A DNA stretch of 64,000 bases, taken from positions 310,001 to 374,000 of the forward strand of contig LR778134.1 in the NCBI GenBank assembly GCA_902809935.1. Reading direction: 5' to 3'. The number at the start of each line of letters is the position of its first letter. Position 1 is the first letter of the stretch. Positions 8,182-17,161 of the stretch are shown piece after piece. The notes under the pieces are model-generated. The model was not told the DNA's origin. It worked only from the letters and a program-made list of their open reading frames with translations, and made no database searches. The position numbers were made by a program, and so were the translations under genes. Source of the stretch: Ruminococcaceae bacterium BL-4. Its GTDB lineage: Bacteria > Bacillota > Clostridia > Oscillospirales > Acutalibacteraceae.

Positions 8182-8865
8182 ACCTTTTTCTATGTTTTCC
8201 ACACCGATTGCCTTATCACATGCGAAATCTGAGTATTGACAGAATCGCATGCTGAACCTGTGGAAATGTAAATCTCCTTCAGATCAAGCCTATATATCAA
8301 CATCTCCATCGGCGCCTCTGATGGAGATGTTGATACTTTTAGGAAGGTGGGCGCTATTACCATTCCTAATATAATCAAAATTTGCCGCCGTGAGATTCTC
8401 CAAAAATCGTTCTTCAATCCGATGTAGCTTCAGCGCGGGCTCTTCCATTCGTTCACAATTTTTCTTCAGTGACGACGCCATTGCAACGATAGCAGCTACA
8501 TTTTCTGTTCCAGCTCGTTTACCGCGTTCTTGTGGCCCTCCATCTGAGTTCGGATGGAGATCAATTCCCTTTGCGAATATACAGAACCACGTTGCCCTTC
8601 GTGCCGTTAAATTTGTGTGCAGAATCCGAAAGCATATCCCCGCCAAGACTCTTCACATCAATTGAGATAGGCCTTACGGCCTACACCGTATCGGTACGGA
8701 ATAAAGCACCATGTGCATGGGCACCAACAGCACCTTGCAGGCAGTATTGGTGTTGGATACTCCCAATATGCTCGAGGTCTCAGAAGCAAGTTCATGGCTC
8801 CTTGGCGCAGTACTGTGGAATACACAGTCGTGTTCTTTTTTGCAGCTTAAAACTTGCATCTAAAC
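8182..8865 (-). pseudogene. Cysteine desulfurase (NifS/IscS family) remnant
   Basis: Minus-strand translation in changing frames gives consecutive pieces of a class V aminotransferase/desulfurase. They are GAVGAHAHGALFRTDTV, then SIDVKSLGGDMLSDSAHKFN with TKGNVVLYIRKG, then GGPQERGKRAGTENVAAIVA, then RLDLKEIYISTGSACDS. These match the region before the PLP lysine, the PLP-lysine motif (SAHKF), the ERGxRAGTEN block and the catalytic-cysteine loop (SGSAC). Stops or frameshifts occur near 8685, 8575 and 8295, and roughly the first third of the protein is missing. It is a decayed gene, not a short functional one. The PLP-lysine and catalytic-cysteine motifs are still readable, so the decay seems recent. 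Confidence 0.8.
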
Positions 8866-8882
8866 TGGGCAAATGACACACT

Positions 8883-8924
8883 AAAAATCCATGTGTAGGG
8901 GTTTAGGTCTACACATGGATTTTT
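8883..8924. terminator. Bidirectional intrinsic terminator
   Basis: A perfect 15-bp inverted repeat (AAAAATCCATGTGTA with its complement) surrounds a 12-nt loop, with A and T runs at the two ends. It separates the desulfurase remnant from the XRE module. Confidence 0.75.
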
Positions 8925-9003
8925 CTATTAACGAAGTTTTCTACTATGAATTTTGTCATCATATTATCGGCCATCTTTTTTACATAAAACTTTTCAAAAA
9001 ATA

Positions 9004-9056
9004 TTGACAAGTAAACTTGGTAGTGATATCTTATATAAAAGACAAGAAAACTTGTC
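9004..9056 (+). promoter_or_regulatory. Promoter with two inverted-repeat operators
   Basis: TTGACA at 9004-9009 and TATCTT at 9027-9032 are 17 bp apart. The dyad GACAAGtaaaCTTGgt (9006-9021) overlaps the -35, and the perfect dyad GACAAGaaaaCTTGTC (9041-9056) sits at the start of transcription. The two centres are 35 bp apart. The second gene of the operon encodes an XRE repressor, so autorepression is likely. Confidence 0.75.
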
Positions 9057-9091
9057 AAGATAACAACATTACTTGGATTGGAGACTTTATT

Positions 9092-9412
9092 ATGAATAAA
9101 GAGGAGATTTTGAAAAAAAGCCGCGATCAAAAAGAAGATGAAGGAACCATTTATGCAGACAATAATGGCCGTCGTTATGGTGTGATTGCCTTTAGTTCTA
9201 TTTTTATTATTATTACGTTTTTCAATCTTTTTACAAAGCAAAACAATTTTATCCCATATTGTATGTTTTTCGCCTATATGTCCGCTGAAGCATATGGAAA
9301 ATATAGGGCTACAAAGGTAAAGGTATTCATGACAACGACTATATTAGCATCTTTTGCGTCTGTCGCTTTTCTTATTTGTTATGTTTTGGTGGTTCTGGGG
9401 ATAGGAGCATAA
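9092..9412 (+). CDS. Small membrane protein, DUF6442-like
   Basis: This 106-residue protein begins MNKEEILKKSRDQ, a soluble charged N-terminus, followed by three hydrophobic segments near residues 30-48, 54-66 and 82-104. The start at 9092 gives the N-terminus typical of DUF6442 proteins. The upstream in-frame ATG at 9017 would place translation before the expected transcript start. It forms an operon with the XRE regulator that follows. DUF6442/XRE pairs are common in Firmicutes, but the function of the membrane partner is not known to me. Confidence 0.85.
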   Translation: MNKEEILKKSRDQKEDEGTIYADNNGRRYGVIAFSSIFIIITFFNLFTKQNNFIPYCMFFAYMSAEAYGKYRATKVKVFMTTTILASFASVAFLICYVLVVLGIGA

Positions 9413-9420
9413 AAAGCGAA

Positions 9421-9615
9421 TTGGTTCTAAAAAATCGGCTTAAAATTGCTCGTGCGGAAAAGAATCTGTCACAAGGAGATTTAGCTGAATTGGTTGGTGT
9501 TTCCAGAAACACGATTAGCTCTATTGAAACAGGTCAATTCAATCCAACTGCAAAACTTGCGTTAATTCTGTGCATTGCATTGGATAAAAGATTTGAGGAT
9601 TTATTCTATTTTTAA
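9421..9615 (+). CDS. XRE-family transcriptional regulator
   Basis: This 64-residue protein is almost entirely an HTH_3 domain (NLSQGDLAELVGVSRNTISSIE) followed by NPTAKLALILCIALD. The likely start is TTG at 9421, giving MVLKNRLKIARAEKN, which aligns with the usual N-terminus of this family. GGATAGGAG overlaps the end of the upstream gene. It probably binds the two dyads upstream of 9092 and represses its own operon. A terminator at 9666-9701 follows. Confidence 0.88.
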   Translation: MVLKNRLKIARAEKNLSQGDLAELVGVSRNTISSIETGQFNPTAKLALILCIALDKRFEDLFYF

Positions 9616-9665
9616 ACAAATATTTTAACCAAAAAATCCATCAAAACAATACACCAGCATGATAA

Positions 9666-9701
9666 CAAAGACCTTTCTGAAAATTTTCAGAAAGGTCTTT
9701 G
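9666..9701. terminator. Intrinsic terminator between convergent genes
   Basis: This is a 36-nt perfect palindrome (arms CAAAGACCTTTCTGA and its complement, central AAATTT). It serves the XRE operon and the facing desulfidase gene. Confidence 0.75.
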
Positions 9702-9760
9702 TTTAATTTATTTTTTTCAATCCTGCATTTATCAAATAATTAATAGGAAGACAAATCGCT

Positions 9761-11068
9761 TTAACTGCCAAGCATAATATTTAGGATTTCAACATCTGTG
9801 CTTTTCATTCCAACTCGAGCCATCCGCCCCACCGTGGCAATTGTCTTTTCCGCAGTACTCATGGAAAGACCCTCTCCAGGCTGAAATACACACTGATGAA
9901 TGCTCATATCAAGAGCCTGCAGTGCAGTTTCTACCGCAATGCTGATTTTTGCTGCACAGGAAGACTTCGCTCCATCACAAACCATTCCACCAACCGTACA
10001 GATGGAATTTGTGATGGTGTTTCCAATCATCTGATAAAACTTTTCCTCAGAAATTTTTCCTTTATACATTAGATATGCGATACCGCATGCAGCGCCGCAT
10101 GCAGCACTGGTAGCACCGCAGTAAGCTGAAAGGCTTCCAATATATTTTTTCTGATGAATGGAGATTAAATTTGCTACTGCTAGAGCCCGATAGCGAAGCT
10201 CTTCGCTGACATCCAATTCATTTGCATAGACGACAACCGGCATCGTCAAAGTAATCCCCTGATTTCCACTGCCTGAATTAATGACCACTGGAAGAGCACA
10301 TCCGCTCATACGCGCATCACTGCCGGCAGCAGCATAAGCACGAGAAAGCAATCTGGCTCGTTCAGCCCCCTTCGCCCGTTCCAAAAGTATTTTTCCGACC
10401 TCAGCACCCCATTCGCCTTTTAACCCTTCTTGCGCAATCGCAGTGTTAAACTCAATCTGAGGCTTTAAAATCGGTTCAAGATCAGAAATTTTAACTGTAT
10501 CCGCAAACTCAATAATATTATGCAAATTCAGAAGATCTCGATTTCCCATTTCCTTTTTTGTTTCCATTTCCGGCGAATCTTCTTTTTTTTCGAACAATAC
10601 TTTATGATTTTTTTCAATACGGGTAATATTGGTATGATGATCTTTAATTTCTACCACTGCATTTTCATTGCCGGCAGTCAATTCAATTATAATATAGAGG
10701 TTCTCAACGCCTTCAATCAGTTCACAGGTGCAAAAATTCTCTTTCAACATCTTTCGGATCTGCTCTAAATTTCCTGGAGTAACGGTCTGAAGAACTGCAA
10801 GTTTGCGGGACGCATCCCCACCAACAATCCCCATTGTAGCTGCGACATCAATGCCACGCATTCCTCCGGATTTCGGCACTGTAACGCCTTTGACATTTTT
10901 AATAATATTTCCAGAGCATTTTACACAGCAATGCTCCGGCATTTTCCCTAGAATTTCTCGTGCCTTCGCACCGGCATAAGCAACTGCAATGGGCTCTGTA
11001 CAGCCCATAGCTGCAACTAATTCTTCTTTTAAAATAGCAAGGTGATTTTCATATAATTTTGTGTTCAT
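9761..11068 (-). CDS. cyuA: L-cysteine desulfidase family protein (CyuA/YhaM)
   Basis: The 435-residue protein matches the UPF0597 family throughout. It has EELVAAMGCTEPIAVAYAGAKA at the N-terminus, VPKSGGMRGIDVAATMG, NSGSGNQGITLTMPVV mid-protein, then GATSAACGAACG and GGMVCDGAKSSCAAK near the C-terminus. The clustered cysteines are expected to hold an iron-sulfur cluster. Known members split L-cysteine to pyruvate, ammonia and sulfide, and relatives are L-serine dehydratases. It is divergent from a LysR gene that may regulate it. The E. coli homologue is coupled to the transporter cyuP and the regulator cyuR, neither of which is present here. Confidence 0.88.
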   Translation of the reverse strand: MNTKLYENHLAILKEELVAAMGCTEPIAVAYAGAKAREILGKMPEHCCVKCSGNIIKNVKGVTVPKSGGMRGIDVAATMGIVGGDASRKLAVLQTVTPGNLEQIRKMLKENFCTCELIEGVENLYIIIELTAGNENAVVEIKDHHTNITRIEKNHKVLFEKKEDSPEMETKKEMGNRDLLNLHNIIEFADTVKISDLEPILKPQIEFNTAIAQEGLKGEWGAEVGKILLERAKGAERARLLSRAYAAAGSDARMSGCALPVVINSGSGNQGITLTMPVVVYANELDVSEELRYRALAVANLISIHQKKYIGSLSAYCGATSAACGAACGIAYLMYKGKISEEKFYQMIGNTITNSICTVGGMVCDGAKSSCAAKISIAVETALQALDMSIHQCVFQPGEGLSMSTAEKTIATVGRMARVGMKSTDVEILNIMLGS

Positions 11069-11144
11069 AATGTGCCCCTAAGTCTTGTAAGAATCAAATA
11101 ATTTGTTTATACTCTATTTAAAGTTAACTATGGTGGGATGAAAA

Positions 11145-12137
11145 ATGAGTTTAACGAACTTGAAGTATTTTATCGTGACAGCTGAAGAACTGAACTTTAC
11201 GCGCGCATCCAAACGCCTGTACATTTCTCAGCAGGCGCTGAGCAATCACATTGCCAAACTAGAACGACAATATCAAATTGCCTTGTTTGACCGTGGAAGT
11301 CCCATGACTCTTACAGACGCTGGCAGAATCTTATACAAATCTGCCAAAGAAGCACTTGAAACCATGGAACAGTGTGAGCGTCAACTGCAAGATATCAAGG
11401 ATTTCACAATGGGAAAACTGTGCATTGGAATCCCTGTCACGCGTGGAACTGCTATGCTGCCGAATCTGTGTTCCGCTTTTCATCAAATGTATCCAAAAGT
11501 ACATCTAGAAATTTATGAAGGACGTACTTCACAAGAAGTAAAAGAAGCGATGCTCCAGGGCAAAATTGATTTAATGATCGGTTACACGTCATTTCATCCC
11601 AACCACATTGCCAGTGTGCCTCTTTTTATAGAAAAATACGTTCTAGTTGCACCCAACCAGCTGCTTAAAAACTACTTCTCTTCCAATCAGATTTTTCAAA
11701 TGCATCAGCATCCACAGTCAATTCGTACCTTTGCCAACTGCCCATTCGTCGCACAAGCACCCAATACCATGGGCGGACAGATTTTTGGCGCAATCTGTGA
11801 CGAAAGCAAACTAAATCCCTATATCGTCATGACTACTCAAAATCTGCTCACCGAACTAGCTCTGTGCATCACGGGGATGGGCGTCTGTACTATTCCAAGT
11901 ACCTTTGTTCTGAATGAAAAGTATTTTCCAAGCCTTCACCAAGTTCAAAGCTCGAGTCTTTTTGGGCAGGAAAGCTGGTCTCGGGTCACAATCTTCCAAA
12001 TGGAAAGCACCATTGGCTCCAAACCCGTCGGAATCAACCGATTATGTACCAAGACGCTCACTCAGGCAGGCCAAAAATTTATTGATTTGGCGAAAGCAAT
12101 GTATTTTCAGCCAAATATTCAGCCTTCTGAAACTTAA
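11145..12137 (+). CDS. LysR-family transcriptional regulator
   Basis: The 330-residue protein has an N-terminal winged HTH (TAEELNFTRASKRLYISQQALSNHIAKLE) and a two-lobed effector-binding domain from about residue 90 (GKLCIGIPVTRGTAMLP). It starts 76 bp from the divergent desulfidase and ends convergently with the UroD-family gene, the stops overlapping by 4 bp. It could control either the cysteine desulfidase or the AbgT/M24/UroD operon. The divergent arrangement favours the desulfidase. Confidence 0.93.
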   Translation: MSLTNLKYFIVTAEELNFTRASKRLYISQQALSNHIAKLERQYQIALFDRGSPMTLTDAGRILYKSAKEALETMEQCERQLQDIKDFTMGKLCIGIPVTRGTAMLPNLCSAFHQMYPKVHLEIYEGRTSQEVKEAMLQGKIDLMIGYTSFHPNHIASVPLFIEKYVLVAPNQLLKNYFSSNQIFQMHQHPQSIRTFANCPFVAQAPNTMGGQIFGAICDESKLNPYIVMTTQNLLTELALCITGMGVCTIPSTFVLNEKYFPSLHQVQSSSLFGQESWSRVTIFQMESTIGSKPVGINRLCTKTLTQAGQKFIDLAKAMYFQPNIQPSET

Positions 12138-13141
12138 AGAAACGACTCCACAAGATCCTTAGCATCTTTAACATAAGCAAGCATTTCATCGTTTAATGGC
12201 CAACGAATGACACAACCTGGTGTTAAAATCAAATGTTTTCCACCCGTCATCTTATAGCATTCGTAAATCTGATTGCGAACTTCGTTTCGGTTGCAGCGGG
12301 TAATATCCGTTCGATTGATTCCTCCCATGAGGCATTTCCCACTCAGTGTCAGTGCTTCATCAACCTGTGGAAGACTTTCCCATGCATGCCAGTTGAAAAC
12401 CTGAACGGGGTAGTCTCTGAGAACATTGAACATAATATTCTCTCCATGGCAATGAATGGTGTTCATCCAACCGTCTTTTGCTGCGTTCAGAACACGGATA
12501 TCATACGGTTTCCCATATTCCAGATATTCTTGTTCGGTCATAACATTGTAGCTGCTCATCTGACTTGCAAAAAAGACTCCATCGGCGCCTAGACGAATTG
12601 CTTCCCGCGCGACGTTTTCGGTAGTTTCCGTAATCGCTTCCAACGCCTTTTTCACTTGATTGCCGTGACCGGAACGAATGTGTTCCAACGCTTTTTTACC
12701 GCTTAATTTATCAGCTGTCGTAATAGGGCTAAACACCGTAAAGATTACAGGAACATCTTCGCCTTCGTCTTTTAATTTTTTCAGAAGCATTTTTAAGTAG
12801 CTCAATTCTCTTGCGAGACTGCCTTGATCAATTGGGCACACTTTCAATTTGCCCCAATCCTCCGGTTTACTAATGGGCGTTTTCACAACTTTGGCAACTC
12901 CGCCTTTTGCAATATCGGAATAGTCAATTGCACAGCCAAAATCTTCGATGGCATACATCCCATTGTTCATCGTTTTGATAAAATCAATATCATAGGTCTT
13001 GTAAAAGTCATAGGTCTTTTCCGTAATAGCAATTGGATCCAGATCAATTCCAGGCATATGGCTCCACAAAGAATAAGGTACACGGTCTGGTTTTTCCCCT
13101 TTAACTGCTGCTTCAATTCGTTCTCTTTTCGTCATACTCAT
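12134..13141 (-). CDS. Uroporphyrinogen decarboxylase-family protein (MtaA/CmuA-like)
   Basis: The protein has 335 residues. The start MTKRERIEAAVKGEKPDRVPYSLW is the hallmark of the UroD superfamily branch that includes methylcobalamin:coenzyme M and corrinoid methyltransferases. A metal-site candidate is IHCHGEN with a C-terminal LTPGC. True HemE enzymes have an FxGAPxT-type signature that I do not see, and no heme genes are nearby. It is last in a minus-strand run after AbgT and M24 genes, so a methyl-transfer step in use of the imported compound is plausible. No corrinoid protein is adjacent. Confidence 0.8.
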   Translation of the reverse strand: MSMTKRERIEAAVKGEKPDRVPYSLWSHMPGIDLDPIAITEKTYDFYKTYDIDFIKTMNNGMYAIEDFGCAIDYSDIAKGGVAKVVKTPISKPEDWGKLKVCPIDQGSLARELSYLKMLLKKLKDEGEDVPVIFTVFSPITTADKLSGKKALEHIRSGHGNQVKKALEAITETTENVAREAIRLGADGVFFASQMSSYNVMTEQEYLEYGKPYDIRVLNAAKDGWMNTIHCHGENIMFNVLRDYPVQVFNWHAWESLPQVDEALTLSGKCLMGGINRTDITRCNRNEVRNQIYECYKMTGGKHLILTPGCVIRWPLNDEMLAYVKDAKDLVESFL

Positions 13142-13195
13142 AACTAAACGATTCCCCTTTCATTTGCCTGGCAAAATATCCAGGCTGCATCATAT

Positions 13196-14410
13196 TTACG
13201 CCTTGATAACAATTTGATTTCTCGGCGAATTTGTTAAAAACTCAAACCCATTTTCGGTAATTAAAACTGTATCACTATTACGAGTGGCTCCTAATTCCGC
13301 ACTCATCAGTCCTGGTTCTACCGTCAAAACCATGCCAGGCTGCAAAGACGCCTTATTTCCTTTTGTGACGGACGGAAATTCATGGGAAGAAAGTCCCATT
13401 CCATGTCCACACCGTCCCGGCAAAATACTGCCAAAACCGGCATCTTCATATTCTCTCATTGCGGAAAAGTATAAATCTTCAAAGATTGCACCCGGGTGAA
13501 GCTGTTTGAAAATCTGCTGGCGGGCCCGAAGCATCGCGTCATAGGCACGCTGATGCATCTCATCCAAGCCGCCGACAATCACGGTTCTCTCATTTTCCAC
13601 ATTGTAGCCAGACACACGAGCCCAGCTCATCGGCATTGTCAGATCTCCGTGTTTTGGGACATAACCACTAGGACAGTCACATCCATAATTTAGCCTTTCA
13701 TTTGACATACACCAAACGCATAACGTATCAATTTGGGCAGTTTCGGTATTGGAAAAGCCCGAAACTTCATATTGCTGATAGTCGCTATGCCAAAGCTGAC
13801 GCATTGCATATTGGCCTTCCGTACACGCCTCTGCTTCACTCGCACCGTTGTCGAGTGCTTTGATTGCCGTGGTAACGCCGAGATCGACTAAACGCCCGGA
13901 AATCCGACACATTTTAATTTCATGCAAGTCTTTGATCAAGCGCTGATTAACAGCATCCTGGGCAATATCGACGAACTTTTTCACATGCAGCTTTGAGCTC
14001 AGTGAATTTAGCCAATTCATACTGGCATAATTGCCTTCAACTCCAACCGCTAATTCCCCGTCACCCAAAAGTTCTTTTAATGCATCAAATTCGTTCATTG
14101 CAACAGATTTTGCTGCACCCCATTTACCATAGCAAAATACATTCTCAACTGCGCCTTCATTGACCGCGTGATCATGCCGGATACAATGTACTAACAGAAA
14201 TCCACGGTCAGGGGTAATCACAAAATACGGTGTGTTGCTAATAATAATTGGATTGAAATTGCTAAAGTAAAAAACATTTTCGGGGCGAGTCATAATGACT
14301 GCATCCAAACCTTTTCTGGCCATTGTAGTCTGCATGGTTTCAATTCGTTTCTTTATGTAGCCGCGCAGCTCATCAGAAGCACGCTTCCCTTCAATAATGT
14401 CATTTTTCAA
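13196..14410 (-). CDS. M24-fold hydrolase (creatinase/prolidase-like)
   Basis: This 404-residue protein starts at TTG, ten to eleven bases after GGAG. The N-terminal creatinase domain (MQTTMARKGLDAVIMTRPENVFYFS) and C-terminal pita-bread domain are clear, with GHGMGLSSHE and LTVEPG. Of the five metal ligands of aminopeptidase P, the histidine and one glutamate are kept. The two aspartates align with Met and Glu (WARVSGYNVENERT) and the last glutamate with Ser (RNSDTV). That suggests a metal-independent enzyme of the creatinase sort rather than a peptidase. It is flanked by AbgT and UroD-family genes. Confidence 0.85.
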   Translation of the reverse strand: MKNDIIEGKRASDELRGYIKKRIETMQTTMARKGLDAVIMTRPENVFYFSNFNPIIISNTPYFVITPDRGFLLVHCIRHDHAVNEGAVENVFCYGKWGAAKSVAMNEFDALKELLGDGELAVGVEGNYASMNWLNSLSSKLHVKKFVDIAQDAVNQRLIKDLHEIKMCRISGRLVDLGVTTAIKALDNGASEAEACTEGQYAMRQLWHSDYQQYEVSGFSNTETAQIDTLCVWCMSNERLNYGCDCPSGYVPKHGDLTMPMSWARVSGYNVENERTVIVGGLDEMHQRAYDAMLRARQQIFKQLHPGAIFEDLYFSAMREYEDAGFGSILPGRCGHGMGLSSHEFPSVTKGNKASLQPGMVLTVEPGLMSAELGATRNSDTVLITENGFEFLTNSPRNQIVIKA

Positions 14411-14576
14411 AGATCATGATCTCCTTCATAAAATTGCCCTGAATAAAACATGGGGCTTTTATTATTCATTACAGTCAAACAACAAAATGCAGAGTTTTCT
14501 ACTGTTTTAACTGCTGTAAAAAAACAACCAGATTCGTAATAATCGATCATATGGAAATTTTGCACTCTTCGCCTAC

Positions 14577-16124
14577 TTAGTTCAAAAGGAGCGGAGCCCC
14601 TGGTCCAAAAGGAATTCCTAGGAAGAACCAAGCAAGCAGTTGTACCATCATAAAGGCAAAAAATGCAATCGAGTAGGGCAACATATTTGCAATCAATGTT
14701 CCAAAACCGCTTCTCTTGTCATAACGCTGAGCTAGCGCTACCAACATGCCAAAATAAGCAAATGTAGGACAAATTGGATTCGTAATTGCATCGCCAATTC
14801 GATAAGCCATCTGAATTAAAGCCGGATGATATCCTAACAGCATAAACATCGGGACAAAAACCGGTGCAAGAATTGCCCATTTCGTAGATGCACTGCCAAT
14901 CAGCAGGTTGATAATCATACACATGATAACGAAAAGGACTAATACCAACCAGATTGGGAGGCCAGAAGATTTCAAAAGCACAGAACCGTTGATAGCAAAA
15001 ATAATGCCAAGGTTAGACCAACTAAAATAACTAAGAAACTGTGCAATGAAAAACATCAATGCAATGTATCCGCCCATACCAGCCATAGTTTTTCCAAGTG
15101 CCTCTGCTATACCGGCAATTCCATGAAATTTACCGCACTTTAGGCCATATACCGCTCCAGGAATTCCAAACATAAAAGCAATCAGCACCGTCAGCCCTTT
15201 CATAAAGGGAGCAGAAGATGCAATTGCAGATCCTGTTTTGGGATCATTCAAAATACCAGAAACGAGTAATGCAACAACGACAACTGCAAAGATCACCAAG
15301 GAAATTCCTGCACTTTTCAATGCTTTTAATTCTTGCTCTGAAGTTGCAGAATCAGAATTGTCATTATCAGAATCAGCATATGCAGGATTATATTTTCCAA
15401 GGTGAGGCTCTACAAACTTGACTGTAATAAGTACCGATACAATGGTCAAAATTGGAACCGAAAACGCTGAAAAATACCAGTTAATTGCGGGGGACAGCGT
15501 ATACTGTGGATTTACAAGCTGCGCAGCAGTCTCTGTAAAGCTTACATTTACCACATCCATAGAGGTTATCATCAAATTAGATGCAAATGCGCCGGAAACG
15601 CTTGCATATGCTGCAAACATACCTGCCATCGGATTTCTACGCATGCTTGCCCAAATAATTGCACCTAAAGGCGGCATGACCACAAATCCTGCACCACCGG
15701 TACAATCGGCCATTACACAAAGGAAGCAGAAAATTGCTATAATTTTGGTATCAGATGCATTTGAGCGTTCTACAAGACCTTTTAAAGCTACATTAAATAA
15801 ACCTGAATGGTCACATAGTCCAACGCCCATCATACAAACCAACACTAACCCCAAGGCAGGCAAGGTTGTAAAATTATTAACCGCTTGTGTCAGCATTTTA
15901 ATGAAACCATCAACGGACAACAAGTTAAAAGCAACAACTTCTTTGCCAGTAGCAGGATTAATTGCAGAAAGACCTGCTTTTGCACATATAAAAGATAAAA
16001 GAATAACTGCGATGGATAAATAAATAAATAGTGAGACCGGATGTGGAATCTTATTGCCAACAATTTCGACATGCTGCAGAAATTTTTCGAAGCCTTTCGA
16101 TCGTTTTTGAACATTTTCTTCCAT
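14577..16124 (-). CDS. AbgT-family transporter
   Basis: The 515-residue integral membrane protein has a dozen or so hydrophobic segments and family motifs such as KIPHPVSLFIYLS, GAGFVVMPPLGA and NLLIGSASTKWAILAPVFVPMF. AbgT members import p-aminobenzoyl-glutamate or related small peptides; some export sulfonamides. The start at 16124 is preceded by GGGGAG, and upstream in-frame ATGs at 16181 and 16163 lack a site. It heads the run followed by M24 and UroD-family genes, suggesting uptake and breakdown of an amide- or amidine-containing compound. Confidence 0.9.
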   Translation of the reverse strand: MEENVQKRSKGFEKFLQHVEIVGNKIPHPVSLFIYLSIAVILLSFICAKAGLSAINPATGKEVVAFNLLSVDGFIKMLTQAVNNFTTLPALGLVLVCMMGVGLCDHSGLFNVALKGLVERSNASDTKIIAIFCFLCVMADCTGGAGFVVMPPLGAIIWASMRRNPMAGMFAAYASVSGAFASNLMITSMDVVNVSFTETAAQLVNPQYTLSPAINWYFSAFSVPILTIVSVLITVKFVEPHLGKYNPAYADSDNDNSDSATSEQELKALKSAGISLVIFAVVVVALLVSGILNDPKTGSAIASSAPFMKGLTVLIAFMFGIPGAVYGLKCGKFHGIAGIAEALGKTMAGMGGYIALMFFIAQFLSYFSWSNLGIIFAINGSVLLKSSGLPIWLVLVLFVIMCMIINLLIGSASTKWAILAPVFVPMFMLLGYHPALIQMAYRIGDAITNPICPTFAYFGMLVALAQRYDKRSGFGTLIANMLPYSIAFFAFMMVQLLAWFFLGIPFGPGAPLLLN

Positions 16125-16181
16125 AATCACAACTCCCCGTTTTTTGATTGTGGGCCTTATCATAAAAGTCCCCATTCCCAA

Positions 16182-16589
16182 AACAAAAATTCAGCGACTC
16201 GAGTCTGTCCATCATTTGTTTTGATGGTGTAGCTTAAGAATAGAAAAAAGTCTTAATAAAGTCCAACAGCTTTTTGGCTCTTATGTACAATTATTTAGTT
16301 GTTAATAAAATCTAATTCTACAAATATAAAGCTTGATTTTTTAATGTTTGCAATAAAATTTAATAAAAAATTAATTTACTATTCACTAAAATCGTAAACA
16401 ATCTTTGCCGATTTTTATCAAGAGTTTTTTTAAGCATCAATGTCCATTGGATAAAATCTGCTATCCATTGGTTACCCAAGGTCACATAGGAAACCGTAAA
16501 ATAAACAGACTCAAAAAATCCTCCAGCCTTGTGAAAGCTTGGAGGATTTCTGTATTAAAAGCCCTTTTTTAGTTTTTGGGATAAAAAAA
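16182..16589. other. AT-rich intergenic region before the AbgT operon
   Basis: No coding frame is convincing here. It should contain the promoter of the AbgT operon, but I see no clear -35/-10 pair. A stem AAATCCTCCA/TGGAGGATTT at 16516-16549, with T-rich sequence on the minus side, is a second terminator-like hairpin after the XRE operon. Confidence 0.4.
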
Positions 16590-16612
16590 GAACAGCCTGA
16601 AGGCTGCTCTCC
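16590..16612 (-). terminator. Terminator of the second XRE operon
   Basis: On the minus strand GAGCAGCC, a short loop and GGCTGTTC are followed by TTTTTTT. It lies about 40 bp after the stop of the XRE gene. Confidence 0.75.
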
Positions 16613-16653
16613 ATAAGATTTCGTTATTTAAACTCTCAGTTGATCAATAGAAA

Positions 16654-16848
16654 TTAATCCGGCAAGCGAAAAATACTCTCTACGGGTGCATTTAACAAAC
16701 GAGCTACTTTCATCGCAAGCTCCAATGTTGGATTATACTTGTTGTTTTCAATGGCATTGATTGTTTGCCGGGTAACTCCAAGTTTTTCTGCAAGGTCTTC
16801 TTGCCGCATACCAAGTGCTTTTCGCCGTTCTCTAATATTATTTTCCAT
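16654..16848 (-). CDS. XRE-family transcriptional regulator
   Basis: This 64-residue single-domain HTH protein (MRQEDLAEKLGVTRQTINAIENNKYNPTLELAMKVARLL) follows the membrane protein gene with a one-base gap. Length, layout and operator-flanked promoter mirror the pair at 9092-9615, but the operator sequences differ. It probably represses its own operon through the 26-bp repeats at 17162-17234. FRLPD, a frequent C-terminus in these regulators, is present. Confidence 0.92.
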   Translation of the reverse strand: MENNIRERRKALGMRQEDLAEKLGVTRQTINAIENNKYNPTLELAMKVARLLNAPVESIFRLPD

Positions 16849-16849
16849 T

Positions 16850-17149
16850 TTATTTACCCGGAAACAGCAGAAGAAGTACTCCGAATGCGATTAAAAATAC
16901 CACTAGCAGAATTGGAAATGCAATAAAAGTCTTTTTTCCTTCTTCATCGCCAACTTTAATTTTTGAAATATTAGTGGCGAAGAAATAAACCAAGTTCTGA
17001 AAAATCAGCAAATAAATAGGCATCGTAACCTTGCCCTGATAGATAAAATCCCGAATCCCCCATATAAATAGCGCAAGTACGGTAAACAGATATGCCCAGC
17101 GAATTGCCCGCAGAGAAATAGCCAACTCCATTTCATCCATTTTTCTCAT
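16850..17149 (-). CDS. Small membrane protein partner of the XRE regulator
   Basis: The 99-residue protein has three hydrophobic segments near residues 16-32, 41-58 and 74-96 and no recognisable catalytic motif. Its ATG follows GGAGGC. It is first in a two-gene operon with the XRE regulator. I do not recognise a named family; two-component membrane/XRE cassettes of this size are widespread in Clostridia and their purpose is unclear. Confidence 0.8.
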   Translation of the reverse strand: MRKMDEMELAISLRAIRWAYLFTVLALFIWGIRDFIYQGKVTMPIYLLIFQNLVYFFATNISKIKVGDEEGKKTFIAFPILLVVFLIAFGVLLLLFPGK

Positions 17150-17161
17150 AACTTTGCCTCC

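Noticed and set aside
12134-13141. HemE (heme biosynthesis) for the UroD-family gene
   Set aside because: No HemE signature is visible and no heme genes are nearby; the N-terminus and neighbours fit the methyltransferase-like branch.
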